Assembly: GCA_028551475.1 (NCBI GenBank)
Contig: CM052357.1
Coordinates: 620,001-684,000, forward strand
Reading direction: 5' to 3'
DNA length: 64,000 nt
From: Casuarina equisetifolia
Lineage: Eukaryota > Streptophyta > Magnoliopsida > Fagales > Casuarinaceae
The notes beneath the pieces were generated by a model. The model searched no databases. It was not told where the DNA came from and saw nothing but the letters and a program-made list of their open reading frames with translations. The translations under genes were made by a program, and so were the position numbers. Within the stretch, counting starts at the first letter, position 1, and every line of letters starts with the position of its first letter. Below, one piece after another: positions 35,799 to 46,424 of the stretch.

Positions 35799-38700
35799 TT
35801 AGATATCTTCTAAGGAGCACATACCAAGTTCTCGACGTAAGTATTCAAATCTATCCTTGTCTAATGGCTTAGTAAAAATGTCAGCCAATTGTTCTAAAGT
35901 ATTGACATAATTAATAGTGATTATGCCCTTTAATACATGGTCACGAATAAAGTGATGACGCACCTCTATGTGCTTAGTGCGTGAATGTTGGACAGGATTT
36001 TTTGTTAATTTAATAGCACTAGTATTATCACAATGAAGTGGAATATGTGTTTGCATGGATCCATAATCAGCCAATTGATTTCGCATCCAAAGGACTTGTG
36101 CACAACAATTACCAAGGGCAATATATTCTGCCTCAGTAGTGGATGTAGCAACACTTTGTTGCTTTTTAGAACACCAAGATATAAGCATGTTTCCTAGGTA
36201 TTGACATGCACCACTAGTGCTTTTACGATCTGTTTTACATCCAGCATAGTCAGCATCACTATAGGCATGCAATTGAAAGGAAGACTCTTTGGAATACCAA
36301 ATACCTAAGTGAGGTGTGTGTTTAAGATATCGAAATATCCGTTTGACTGCATTAAAGTGTGACTCTTTAGGGTTGGACTGATACCTTGCACAGAGACATA
36401 CACTAAACTGAATATCTGGACGTGATGCAGTCAAGTATAAAAGTGAGCCTATAATGCTACGATACAGTTTAGGATCAGTAGACTTACCTTCCAGATCAGC
36501 GTGGATGGATGCGGAGGAACCCATGGGGGTGGAAATTTCTTTGACAGCCTCAAATTTAAATTTTTTAAGGAGTTCATAAACAAATTTTGTTTGAGAAAGA
36601 AAAATACCGTGGGCTGTTTGTTTTATTTGAAGTCCAAGAAAATAATTTAACTCACCCATCATACTCATTTCAAATTCACGAGTCATAATATTTGCAAAAT
36701 CAGTGCACATCTTTTCATTCGTGGAACCAAATATGATGTCATCTACGTATATTTGGACAATAATAATGTTATCATTTTCAGTTTTGACAAATAAGGTAGT
36801 ATCTACAGCTCCCTTTTGAAAATCGTTGGAAAGAAGAAAACCACTCAATCTATCATACCAAGCTTTAGGAGCTTGTTTTAAACCATATAAAGCTTTAGAC
36901 AATTTGAAAACGTGATCTGGAAAATCTTGACTTTCAAAGCCAGGTGGCTGTTCTACAAAGACTTCCTCATTTATAAAACCATTTAGGAAAGCACTTTTAA
37001 CATCCATTTGAAATAATTTAAAATTTTTATGACATGCATAGGCAAGTAACATGCGAATTGATTCTAATCTAGCTACAGGTGCATATGTCTCATCATAATC
37101 AATACCTTCTTCTTGACTATATCCTTGTGCAACTAATCTAGCTTTATTTCTTACTATTGTTCCATATTCATCTAATTTATTCCTATATACCCATTTAGTT
37201 CCTATGATAGTTTTATTTTCTGGTCTAGGAGTTAATTCCCATACTTTATTTCTTTCAAATTGATTAAGTTCTTCCTGCATTTCTACAATCCAATTGTTGT
37301 CATTTAATGCATCATCTAATTTCTTAGGTTCAACTTGGGATATAAAGGCCGTAAATTCACAAATATTATTTAAGGAAGATCGGGTAGTTACCTTATTTTG
37401 AATATCTCCAATAATATTCTCTACATTTACTTCATTTCTAATTCTTGGTAGAGAAGTTTCCCTTTCTGGTTGTACGTTATCCAATGAGGGCTCTAAATTC
37501 TCGGATTCAAGTGGAATGTCAACTGCCATATCAGATTGAGAATTTCCCAAAGGTGTAGCAGCAGGTCTAACTTCGTCTACACACAAATCACTAGGTTCCT
37601 TTGCTTTATTAAATTCATCAAATATTACATGTATAGATTCTTCCACAGCAAGTGTTCTTTTATTTAAAACCCTATATGCTTTGCTATGTTGAGAATAGCC
37701 AAGGAATATGCCTTCATCACTCTTTGCATCAAATTTTCCTAACATTTCTTTTCCATTATTATGAATAAAGCATTTACATCCAAATATGTGAAAGTAAGAA
37801 ATATTTGGTTTCTTACCATTTAGTAATTCATAGGGGGTTTTCTTAAGTATAGGTCTCACAAAAGCTCTATTTGCAATATAACATGCAGTATGAACAGCTT
37901 CTCCCCATAAATACATTGGTAAGTTCTTTTCACATAACATAGTTCTAGCTAGTTCTTGTAAAGTCCTATTTTTTCTTTCAACAACCCCATTTTGTTGAGG
38001 TGTTCGAGGTGCAAAAAAATTATGATTTATTCCATTTTCTAAACAGAAATTTTCAAAACTTGAATTTTTGAATTCACCTCCATTGTCGGTTCTAATAGCC
38101 TTAATTTTCAAATCTTTTTCATTTTGAATTCTTTTACTAAAGCTATCAAAAGTACAAAAAGTTTCATTTTTGTGTTTAAGTAAAAATATCCAAGTAAATC
38201 TAGAAAAATCATCTACTATCACAAAAACAAAGTATTTTCCTCCTAGGCTAGCTGTCCTCATTGGAACAAACAAATCCATATGAAACAATTGAAGAGGACG
38301 TGTAGTTAAAACAGATTCTTTTGGGTAAAAACTATTTTTAGTATGCTTTCCTTTAACACATGCATCACATATATGGTTCTTTTCATTCATATTAATTTCT
38401 GGCAACCCTCTAACTAAGCCCTTTTTATATAATTTTATTAATTGTTTCATGTTGACATGTCCTAGCCTTTTATGCCATAACTGATTTGTATTAAATACAT
38501 TACTATTCAAGAAAATTTCTTTATTTGGAACATTTTTAAGATCCAATACATATATATTGTTTATTCTTCTACCATACAATTTGGTTTTTCTATCTTTGCT
38601 TACTATTTTGCAATGCCGTGCCTCAAAAATTACTTTATATCCATTATCGCACAACTGACTCACACTTAACAGATTATATTGTAAACCATCTACAAGCAAG

Positions 38701-38921
38701 ACTTCTTTTATGTTAACAGTAGAGGACGTACCTATTATGCCAAACCCTTTAATGTCACCTTTTGAGTTATCACCAAAGGAGACCTTACCTTCAAGACTTT
38801 GAACAAGAGTCGAGAACAGATCTTGGTTGCCCGTCATATGCTTGGAACAACCGCTGTCTAGGAGCCAACTTATGTTCTCTCCTTTGCTTAGCTTCTCGGT
38901 CCATGCTTCCTGCAACAACAA
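35799..38921 (-). CDS. pol: Copia pol polyprotein (protease, integrase, RT, RNase H)
   Basis: 1040-codon open frame with no internal stop. Protease active site DSGCSKHMTG near residue 22. Integrase zinc finger HKRLGH...CDACVKGKH (about 149-195). Catalytic core with D in HMDLFVP (about 213), D in RTDNGGEF (about 276) and E in NGVVERKNRT (about 312). Reverse transcriptase from about 560, with FQMDVKSAFLNG and the YVDDIIFGS active site near 723. RNase H YSDADYAGC near 886, then EAEYIA and HCDNTSAI. It ends with ADIFTKPL and a short tail. Integrase before RT is the Copia order. The frame is offset by +1 from gag and overlaps it by 131 bases. The listed start is the first possible initiation codon in this frame, not a known start. 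Products would make cDNA and integrate it. Confidence 0.95.
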   Translation of the reverse strand: MLLQEAWTEKLSKGENISWLLDSGCSKHMTGNQDLFSTLVQSLEGKVSFGDNSKGDIKGFGIIGTSSTVNIKEVLLVDGLQYNLLSVSQLCDNGYKVIFEARHCKIVSKDRKTKLYGRRINNIYVLDLKNVPNKEIFLNSNVFNTNQLWHKRLGHVNMKQLIKLYKKGLVRGLPEINMNEKNHICDACVKGKHTKNSFYPKESVLTTRPLQLFHMDLFVPMRTASLGGKYFVFVIVDDFSRFTWIFLLKHKNETFCTFDSFSKRIQNEKDLKIKAIRTDNGGEFKNSSFENFCLENGINHNFFAPRTPQQNGVVERKNRTLQELARTMLCEKNLPMYLWGEAVHTACYIANRAFVRPILKKTPYELLNGKKPNISYFHIFGCKCFIHNNGKEMLGKFDAKSDEGIFLGYSQHSKAYRVLNKRTLAVEESIHVIFDEFNKAKEPSDLCVDEVRPAATPLGNSQSDMAVDIPLESENLEPSLDNVQPERETSLPRIRNEVNVENIIGDIQNKVTTRSSLNNICEFTAFISQVEPKKLDDALNDNNWIVEMQEELNQFERNKVWELTPRPENKTIIGTKWVYRNKLDEYGTIVRNKARLVAQGYSQEEGIDYDETYAPVARLESIRMLLAYACHKNFKLFQMDVKSAFLNGFINEEVFVEQPPGFESQDFPDHVFKLSKALYGLKQAPKAWYDRLSGFLLSNDFQKGAVDTTLFVKTENDNIIIVQIYVDDIIFGSTNEKMCTDFANIMTREFEMSMMGELNYFLGLQIKQTAHGIFLSQTKFVYELLKKFKFEAVKEISTPMGSSASIHADLEGKSTDPKLYRSIIGSLLYLTASRPDIQFSVCLCARYQSNPKESHFNAVKRIFRYLKHTPHLGIWYSKESSFQLHAYSDADYAGCKTDRKSTSGACQYLGNMLISWCSKKQQSVATSTTEAEYIALGNCCAQVLWMRNQLADYGSMQTHIPLHCDNTSAIKLTKNPVQHSRTKHIEVRHHFIRDHVLKGIITINYVNTLEQLADIFTKPLDKDRFEYLRRELGMCSLEDI

Positions 38922-40491
38922 ATTTTATTCTATCTTGTTTTGGTCCCCAAGTTTGATTGGGTCCACCGGAGTTAGTAAAACTGTTTTGTTTTCTTATCCA
39001 TCTTTTGATTACCGTATATGGTCTATTCAACTTGATTGGACATTTTTCTTTTGAATGCCCGTGAAAATTACAATACCTACAATACTTTAAGCAAGCAGCA
39101 GCAGAATTTTTCTTTTCAATCCTACACATATTGCTAAACATTTTATTATTTATTTCAGGTTCATAACCCAACCCAGCTTTGTCATAAATGCCTTGCTGTG
39201 AATTTATGATATTTTCAAGTATCTTGCTTCCATTTGTGAAATTCTTAACCAAATTTTGTGATCTGTTCAGATCACTTTCTAATCGCTCATTTTCACTTAA
39301 GGTTTTAGCATTTTCATCATGCAACAATTTTATTTTATTTTCTAATGAGTCAATTTTGTATTTGTACTTCTCACATTTTTCTTTTAATGAGATGTTATTT
39401 AATTTTTCAGCTTTTAAAGCATCGGCTAAGTCATTAAAAGCATCTTGTAACTCATCAAATGAATAACTTTGAGAAGAATCATTTACCTCATTTTCAACTT
39501 GTTCGACTTTGGCCATGAAACAAACATTTGCCACTTCTTCAGCTTCACTTTCGGAGGAGGAACTATCATCCCATGTAGCCACCATTGCTTTCTTTTTGTT
39601 CCTTCCATCTTTCCTTGATTCTTTCTTTTTGAGATTTGGACAGTACATACGAACATGACCTGGTTTCTTGCACTCGTAACAGATCTCATCAGAAGGTTCT
39701 CTTCTTTTATAATTATTCCCATTCCTTCCTTTCCTATAGAATTTTCTAAATTTCCTAGCAAGTAATGCTACATCCTCATCTAAGTTGTCTTCATTCTCAT
39801 TTTCTTCACTCATAGAAGCTTTAAAAGCAATATTCTTATCAGATTTACTCGTTCTCTCTTTTTCCTTCATTCTCAAATTCATTTGCATTTCATGAGTTTG
39901 TAATGAGCCTAATAATTCATCTAAGGACAGCTTGTTTAAATCATGAGCTTCTTCTATAGCTGTTTTCTTAGGATCCCATGCTTCATCTAGACAACCTAAA
40001 ATTTTCTTAACCAATTTCTTGTTCTCATAGCGTTCACCTAACAAAGCAAGTTCATTAACAATATCAGAAAATCTAGTGAACATATCAGATATACTTTCAG
40101 CAGGTTTCATCATAAACAATTCATATTTATGAATAAGCATAGTGATTTTAGAATCTTTAACCTTTTGAGTCCCTTCATGTATTACTTCTAATTTATCCCA
40201 GATTTCTTTTGCAGTTTGGCATGTAGAAATTCTATTATACTCATTAGCAGTTAAACCATAATAAAGCAATGTCATGGCTCTACCATTTTGACCCATTTCT
40301 TTGGACACTTTTTCATTCCAAAATCTAGGTTCTTCCTTAGGTATAGTAATCTCTGTATTAATCATCTTCCAAGACTCAACATCTTGACCCATTATGTATA
40401 TCTTCATCATATTTTTCCAATGACTATAATTGGTACCATCAAAAATTGGTGGCTTATTAAAAGCTAAAATTGTTGACATGCTACTTGTCAT
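38791..40491 (-). CDS. gag: Copia Gag (nucleocapsid protein)
   Basis: 566 residues from the ATG at 40491. The N-terminus has the typical plant Copia pattern (FDGTNYSHWK, then a UBN2-like region with LGCLDEAWDPK). A CCHC knuckle, CYECKKPGHVRMYC, lies near residue 270. A long charged coiled-coil-like stretch follows (about 355-430). A second CX2CX4HX4C knuckle, CRYCNFHGHSKEKC, lies near residue 470. Gag would package the element RNA. After about residue 525 the gag frame reads through sequence that in the other frame is the start of protease, and it stops at 38791, so the last 40 or so residues are probably not genuine Gag sequence. Confidence 0.92.
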   Translation of the reverse strand: MTSSMSTILAFNKPPIFDGTNYSHWKNMMKIYIMGQDVESWKMINTEITIPKEEPRFWNEKVSKEMGQNGRAMTLLYYGLTANEYNRISTCQTAKEIWDKLEVIHEGTQKVKDSKITMLIHKYELFMMKPAESISDMFTRFSDIVNELALLGERYENKKLVKKILGCLDEAWDPKKTAIEEAHDLNKLSLDELLGSLQTHEMQMNLRMKEKERTSKSDKNIAFKASMSEENENEDNLDEDVALLARKFRKFYRKGRNGNNYKRREPSDEICYECKKPGHVRMYCPNLKKKESRKDGRNKKKAMVATWDDSSSSESEAEEVANVCFMAKVEQVENEVNDSSQSYSFDELQDAFNDLADALKAEKLNNISLKEKCEKYKYKIDSLENKIKLLHDENAKTLSENERLESDLNRSQNLVKNFTNGSKILENIINSQQGIYDKAGLGYEPEINNKMFSNMCRIEKKNSAAACLKYCRYCNFHGHSKEKCPIKLNRPYTVIKRWIRKQNSFTNSGGPNQTWGPKQDRIKFVVAGSMDREAKQRREHKLAPRQRLFQAYDGQPRSVLDSCSKS

Positions 40492-40532
40492 GATCTACAC
40501 TAGAGTTTAGATTTCTAATTAATCTAACTAGT

Positions 40533-40548
40533 GCCTGCTCTGATACCA
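40533..40548 (-). other. Primer binding site (initiator tRNA-Met type)
   Basis: The minus strand reads tggtatcagagcaggc two bases inside the 5' LTR end. This is the standard plant Copia site complementary to the 3' end of initiator methionine tRNA. Confidence 0.9.
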
Positions 40549-40550
40549 AT

Positions 40551-41710
40551 TGAAAGGTCCCTAATTACCTAAGAAGGGGGTTGAATTAGGTACTAAAGGC
40601 TATAAATTTTCTTTTTAGTCTAATCACAATTAATTAGAAGAAAATAGACAAACAAGTAGACAGCCAAGGAAACTAGCACACGAGAATTTGGGAGGTGGTT
40701 CGGCCCACAAGTTGGCACCTAATCCACCCTGCTTTAGTTTCCCCACTAAAGCCCTCTCTCAAAAACGGCTATGAATAAGCCAAATTACAAGGGATTCTCA
40801 ATCCCCTTTAAACCCAGAATACAAAAATTTCTCTCCCCGAAATTTTCTATTCTATAGTTCTTACAATATCAAATATAATATTAATCAAATACAAAACGTA
40901 TGATTTCAAAGAAAGTCCTAAATCACAGTTTCTGAATAATAAGCTCTAAATCGATTTACACTTAGACAGATTATCAAATGAAGATCATAGTGTAAAATCA
41001 ATGCAATAGAACTTAATACAAGCAAGTATGAAACGAAATCACCGAGTAATCAGAGTAGCGTGATTCAGAATTCGTGTTGCACTGCTTGATGTAGCTTTTC
41101 GAGAGGTGCCTTTCAAATCAATCAAAGCAAATCCTTTATAAACAAATCCTTAACCTCTTCCCAAGATTCTTGTCAATCCAACGGCTAGATTGCAAGATTT
41201 TAGCCATTAACTTCTCTAGGGTTTCCTCGGAATGGAAGGCAAGTAGGAGAGAAGAGATTTGCGCTTTAAATTGGAACCTTCGAGTCTTTATGAAACGACG
41301 TCATTTCCTTTTATGTTCCAACTTGAATATAATGTAGTCCCTTATGCTGGAACGTGTTCACTCTTGACTTGTTAAGTCAACCTTGTGCTGATGTAATATG
41401 TGGCGATTCTTTTACCATACACTTGTTATGACTTATCCGTATTGTTATACCAATAATATGCTATTTCTTACCATAATTAATTCCAACAATATTTGAATGA
41501 TTATATCTATAAATGTAAAATTCAAATGACATTAACTCTCATAAATATTCCTTTATGATTTGAAAATCAAATCAATCATAATAGAAAGGAAATATTAGTT
41601 ATATTCAAATCAAATCGTAATTCAATTTAGAATAGAGCATTTATAGAACAAATCAAATAAATAAACGAATTTAAAAGTTTTGCATTTATTAAAACCGAAT
41701 TTTCCCAACA
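40551..41710 (-). repeat. LTR, right (5' LTR of the element)
   Basis: 1160 bases, nearly identical to 33871-35030. As the 5' LTR in element orientation it should carry the element promoter. Confidence 0.96.
41132..41142 (-). promoter_or_regulatory. Candidate TATA box of the 5' LTR
   Basis: The minus strand reads gtttataaagg, a good TATA match about 580 bases before the inner end of the LTR. Transcription start would follow some 30 bases downstream. This is inference from position and sequence only. Confidence 0.4.
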
Positions 41711-42626
41711 GTTTGCTACTTGATCCACATTTTTCTCCCAACAATCTCTTGGTGGGAAGTTCTTGCTAGAGCATGAGAAAATGCATGCTTGGATGATCTT
41801 GGCAATTTTGTCAATAACATGAAAGATGAGGTACTAAGACCCCCATATGTTTGTAGAAGAGTGCTATTTTTTACTGATGCTTTTGCAATATTTAGAAACT
41901 GCATCCAAACAAAATGGACTTTATCCCGTGTACTGGGTTGCTTACTTTTTCTTCTTGAATGACAGCTTTTGGACCTGCAAGATGCTCAATAAATAATGGA
42001 GGTTGCTTGTCAGAGTGTAAAGAGGGATTGACTTTCCCAGCTTGCTTAGTTAGTGATCTCCATCCTAATCCTTTGCCTTTTTGCAATTGTTTTTGACTCT
42101 GCAGTTCTTGTTCCTATCTATGAGTTCTTTCATCCTACTTTTGTCAGTCCATTAGAATGCACCTCAAGATTTGTAAGTTTTTCTCTCATCTCACTGAAGT
42201 TCCTTTCACTGCAAAATAGGAGTCTAATCTATCCAGTTCTAGGTGCCCACGAGGCTTTCAGGGGGATGGACACAAATGTGAAGGTAATCCTGAATCTGAG
42301 TGAAAGTGTTTTAGGACATTTTTTGTACAATCTATTATTTTGACAACTCAATATCTCGTTGGTGTCATTTTGTGTTTGGTGTGGTCAATAAACTGAAAGC
42401 AAATGAGGGAAAATTTAGAGAGAAAACGAAGAAAAGTGGAGTGAAAAACTTCTGGGGGATTTGCCCTACATAGGACCTAATTTGAGCTCGAACCATCTTA
42501 AATCTGGTGTTCTTGTGTGTGTTTGATTTCCACTGTTTGCTTGGGTTTATTTTCATTCATGTCTCCCTTTATCCAAGATGCCATCATCCATAATCTTTTT
42601 GTCCTTGGTTGTGCACCAGATGTTGA
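41711..42626 (+). pseudogene. Second VSR gene, exons 8-10 region, first copy
   Basis: This continues the VSR copy interrupted by the Copia element: end of intron 7, exon 8 (about 41967-42049), exon 9 (about 42219-42282) and the first bases of exon 10 (about 42620). Bases 41711-41715 are the right GTTTG target duplication. Exon 8 has GGCLSECKEGL with loss of the conserved Trp, and exon 9 has altered cysteines (SSRCPRGFQG). Similarity stops inside exon 10 after gatgttga. Confidence 0.88.
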
Positions 42627-43195
42627 TTGTGCAATTTTTGGTTTTGATTGCTGGGTTTTGCTATTCTTATTCTTTTGACATTTTTTGGTGTTGATTGGTG
42701 GGTGTTTAGATTCTTGATTTGTGAATTTCCTACCTTATTGTTCGCGGCGGCTTAGATTTTCCTTGTTTCCTCTCCCCCCCTCCCTATTTTTTGGTGCAGT
42801 TGGATAATTCTTGTATTCATCTTATCCTTGATACTTTCTTTTACCAATTTCTTCTCTTTCTGTACTTTATTATGCTCTTGTTGCTGTTTTTCATCTCAAG
42901 GGTTAGGGTGTGGGTTTCCAGTTAGGAAAAAAGGTGCATATGAGGTATTCAACCATCTTGAGGTCAATTGAGACTAGACTTAAATGCGAAAGTACTTGAA
43001 TAATTACAGGTTTCTTTGTTACGTAAGTAATATGTTCCATTCTTTCCTTACAAATACATCCAAGTTAGTTTTCTTAGTGTTGGATTTGAGTGGTCATTAA
43101 ACGTGGGAGTAATGGCTATTTGGTTGGATAGCCTAATTGCAAATCAACTTAAAATCATTGCAGAAAGATCTGTTGAAACTCTTTTGTTAATAACA
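42627..43195. other. Unrelated filler between two VSR segments
   Basis: About 570 bases of T-rich sequence with no match elsewhere in the window and no clear coding exon. It is intron-like in composition (pyrimidine runs around 42770-42780). It separates the two copies of the VSR exon 8-10 segment. Confidence 0.55.
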
Positions 43196-44217
43196 TGATC
43201 TTGGCAATTTTGTCAATAACATGAAAGATGAGGTACTAAGACCCCCAAATGTCAGTAGAAGAGTGCTATTTTTTACTGATGCTTTTGCAATATTTAAAAG
43301 TTGCGTCCATCTGCAAAATGGACTTCATCCTGAGTACTGGGATGCTTACTTTTTCTCCTTAAATGACAGCTTTTGGACCTGCAAGATGCTCAATAAATAA
43401 TGGAGGTTGCTGGGCAGAGAGTAAAGGGAGATTGACTGACTTTGCTTGCTCAGTTAGTGATCTCCATTCTAATCCTTTGCCTTTTTCCTATTCTTTCTTG
43501 ATTCTTCAGTTGTTCTTGTTCCTATCTATGAGTTCTTTTATCCTGCTTTCGTCACTCTGTTAGAATGCACCTCAAGACTTTTTAAGTTTTTCTCTCATCT
43601 TACTGAAGTTCCATTCACTGCAAAATAGGAGTCTAATCTATCTGGCTGTAGCTGCCCACGGGGCTTTCAAGGGGATAGACACAAATGTGAAGGTAGTCCT
43701 GCATCTGAGTGAAATTTTTTTTGGGACAAATTTTGTGTACAATCTATTATTTTGACAACTCAATATCTTGTTGGTGTCGTTTTGTTCAGTCTCAAAAAAA
43801 GCACCATTTTGTGTTTGGTGTTTGTCAATAAACTGAAAACAAGTGAGGGAAAATTTGGAGAGAAAACGAAGAGAAAAGCAAGGTGAAAAACTTTTGGGGG
43901 ATTTGCCCTACAGAGGACCTGATTTGAGCTCGAACCATCTTAAATCTAGTGTTTCTTTCTTGTTTGTGTTTGATTTCCAGCATTTGCTCGGGTTTATTTT
44001 CATTCACGTCTTCTGTTATCCAATATGCCATCATCCATAACCTTTTCATCCTTGGTTGTGCACCAAATGTCGACGAATGAAGGAACGGCTTGCTTGTCAG
44101 TGTGATGGTTGCAGCTGTAAAAACACTTGGGGTAGTTATGAATGCAAGTGTAAGGGGAACCAACTGGATATAAAAATGGAGCAGGGTACTTGTATTGGTA
44201 AGAACAATGTCTATCTT
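43196..44217 (+). pseudogene. Second VSR gene, exons 8-10 region, tandem second copy
   Basis: This repeats part of intron 7, exon 8 (about 43370-43452), exon 9 (about 43629-43692) and exon 10 (about 44068-44198). Exon 10 has a lost base in the DVDEC codons (gtcgacgaatgaagg), which shifts the frame, but the remaining EGF ([17 protein letters not shown]) and the donor are preserved. Exons 11 and 12, encoding the membrane span and sorting tail, are missing because similarity ends at about 44217. Confidence 0.88.
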
Positions 44218-46424
44218 ATTGGCGACCTCCATGAAAACGGTTGGCTAGACTGTCATTATTCTCTTTTGTCTTTACTACCCGTCGTATTAGATACGTCAGA
44301 AACTACTACAGCTTTTTGTAAAAGAGGATATCCAAATGAGATGTTTCAATTCCGATTGATGATGTATAGGATTGCAAACAGTGAGATGGTCCCCACACCT
44401 TACCAACCGCAGATTGTTTTATCCTGTACTAAGATTTACTATACCAATGCACCGATTCTGAGAGCACAATGAGCATGAATTTGAAGTTATCCTGTGAAAA
44501 TTTGATATATCATAATAATCCAAACCTCTATAACAAATCCAGAATATATGTAAGAAAAAAAAAAAATCTAAGAGGTTACAACGATGTCAAATGAAAGAAA
44601 CTACGTAGATAACCAGAGGAACCTTGTAGCCTCTGTAGAAATTCTTCCTCTTGTAGTACCAGTACCCTCAGCAGTTCTTCTTTGCTCTAGAAGACTCCAA
44701 ATGGTCAGTATTGGTAGATAATACATTATTTCTACCAACCAAAAAGCAGTGGAGCTTGGAGTTTATAGCATATTCATACTTCTCCCAGTGTGAAGCGTGT
44801 CGCACTCTCAGCCTTGCAGACATAAGAGCCATCTGCTTGTTTAGGCATCACAGCCAAGGCCCCGCACCAATTCTAAGAATGATAAGGGACCCAGAACCAC
44901 ATGCAAGATCAGTTACACATTCATATTAGAGGAAATTAAGGGGTTTTCACCAAAAAAATGCACAAAGCATGAATGCTGGAAATGTAGTTATACAAGTAAC
45001 GCTACGCTGATGTTGCAGATACATGATGATTGTCTAATGGGATATATATGGAAACTAAACCTATAGGTTCTGCTATATCCTTGATCAAGTGCTTTGAAAG
45101 AAGACAGCATCCTTTATTTGATGCTTGAATTTAGGCCAGCAATGCAGTTTCTGTGTTGATTAAATTGATAAAAGACGAAATATTTATTTTTCCTTTCGTA
45201 GAAAAGGATTTCTTTTTTCTCCATTTGGTTGAGTGCTTCAATCACGGAGGGAACTCATGCATGGCAAATTACCTAGTCTGGCCATGGAAAATCAGGATAC
45301 TGGAAATGAACTTGATGGACTTTTGTAATTTTTCAATTCCATGGATATAGAATCCTGAACTTATTATTTGGGTTTTCTTTTGTGATATGTCTGGCCTAGT
45401 TTATAAGTTTTGAGAAGATTTTTGGAAATTTAAGCAGGTCTTAGAGTTTCCAGGTTTGTCCATTGATTTATAAGCACAACTCTACTTAATTAAGCTTTAA
45501 TCATCCTAACTGAGTTAGCAACATGCATTGTAAGCCCTAAGTAAGCAATCCTCCAATGTATGCATTAATAACTCCATGTCTGTATGATGCAAAAAAATTC
45601 TTGCAACAGATCTTAACTGAAAATATCACTCCTTAACTCTATGGTAAAAAAGATAGCTGCGTAAAGGGATTTCCTCTGGCTTTCTCTTCATCCTCATATT
45701 TAAGAACTTCCTGGTGGATTTGAGAGTTTTATGGAGCTATTTCTTACCTTCAACCTTTCTCTTACCTCCATTTGGGTCACAACCATGTGACTTAATGTTA
45801 CACCAGCATGGTCACACGTATTTCTTGTTAGGTTTATGCCTTTATTTATCATGTTAAGATTGATGACCTTTGCGAATTTACCCACAAAACACAAACTGAA
45901 AATGTAGTCCTCACGAGATGCAGGACTAGATCAACATCACAAATTACAACATTTTCTTCTAAACTACTGTTAAATTTAGGTTTGTGTCATAATTTAGAGC
46001 TCCCAGATTTGGTTAAGCATCTCCTTTTTGCATCAAGCCTTTTATTCCATTCTCATCAAGTAACAACTATGTAAAATAGCATAGTCTAAAGTATATGTCC
46101 TACACAAAAATAGTTATATAACTATTGACAACAAAACCAAACTAGGCTGAAAGTATGCTTCCAGACGAAAGTTCAATTGCAACAAATAACTCTATCAAAC
46201 AAAGCTATATCTGATTGGCTAAGGAAGCCAAAAGTAAGTGCTTAATACATTAATATTTCAGACTAACAGTTTTGGGAGATTAATCTTGAAATGGGTTGGC
46301 AGAGTCAGCTATTTGAACATCGAGCAAAATGAAACAAAAAGTGATTTAACAATTTTGGATTTTCCTAACGTATAAGAGATAAAATGATAAAAAGTTCATA
46401 CAAAAATGATAAAAAGTTTACCTT
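44218..46424. other. Intergenic, no gene recognised
   Basis: The VSR similarity ends and unrelated sequence begins. An open frame continues from VSR exon 10 to a TGA at 44470-44472, but its residues match nothing I recognise. Bases 44590-44940 are less AT-rich and could be gene debris. The remainder is AT-rich. Confidence 0.4.

Larger units (their letters stand above)
33871..41710 (-). mobile_element. Complete Copia (Ty1) LTR retrotransposon
   Basis: A 7840-base element, coding strand minus, inserted in intron 7 of the dead VSR copy. It has 1160-base LTRs with TG...CA ends, a 5-base target duplication, a tRNA-Met-type primer binding site, a polypurine tract, gag, and pol in the Copia order PR-INT-RT-RH. 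I read one mismatch between the LTRs, so insertion is very recent. A long two-knuckle Gag and LTRs above 1 kb suggest the SIRE/Maximus side of plant Copia, which I cannot confirm without a tree. Confidence 0.96.

Noticed and set aside
44199-44472. Continuation of the VSR exon 10 frame to a TGA as a novel receptor tail
   Set aside because: It crosses a conserved splice donor and the breakpoint of the duplication, so the residues are not VSR sequence.
44590-44940. Ribosomal-protein retropseudogene
   Set aside because: A few words looked suggestive, but no consistent alignment to any ribosomal protein could be made.
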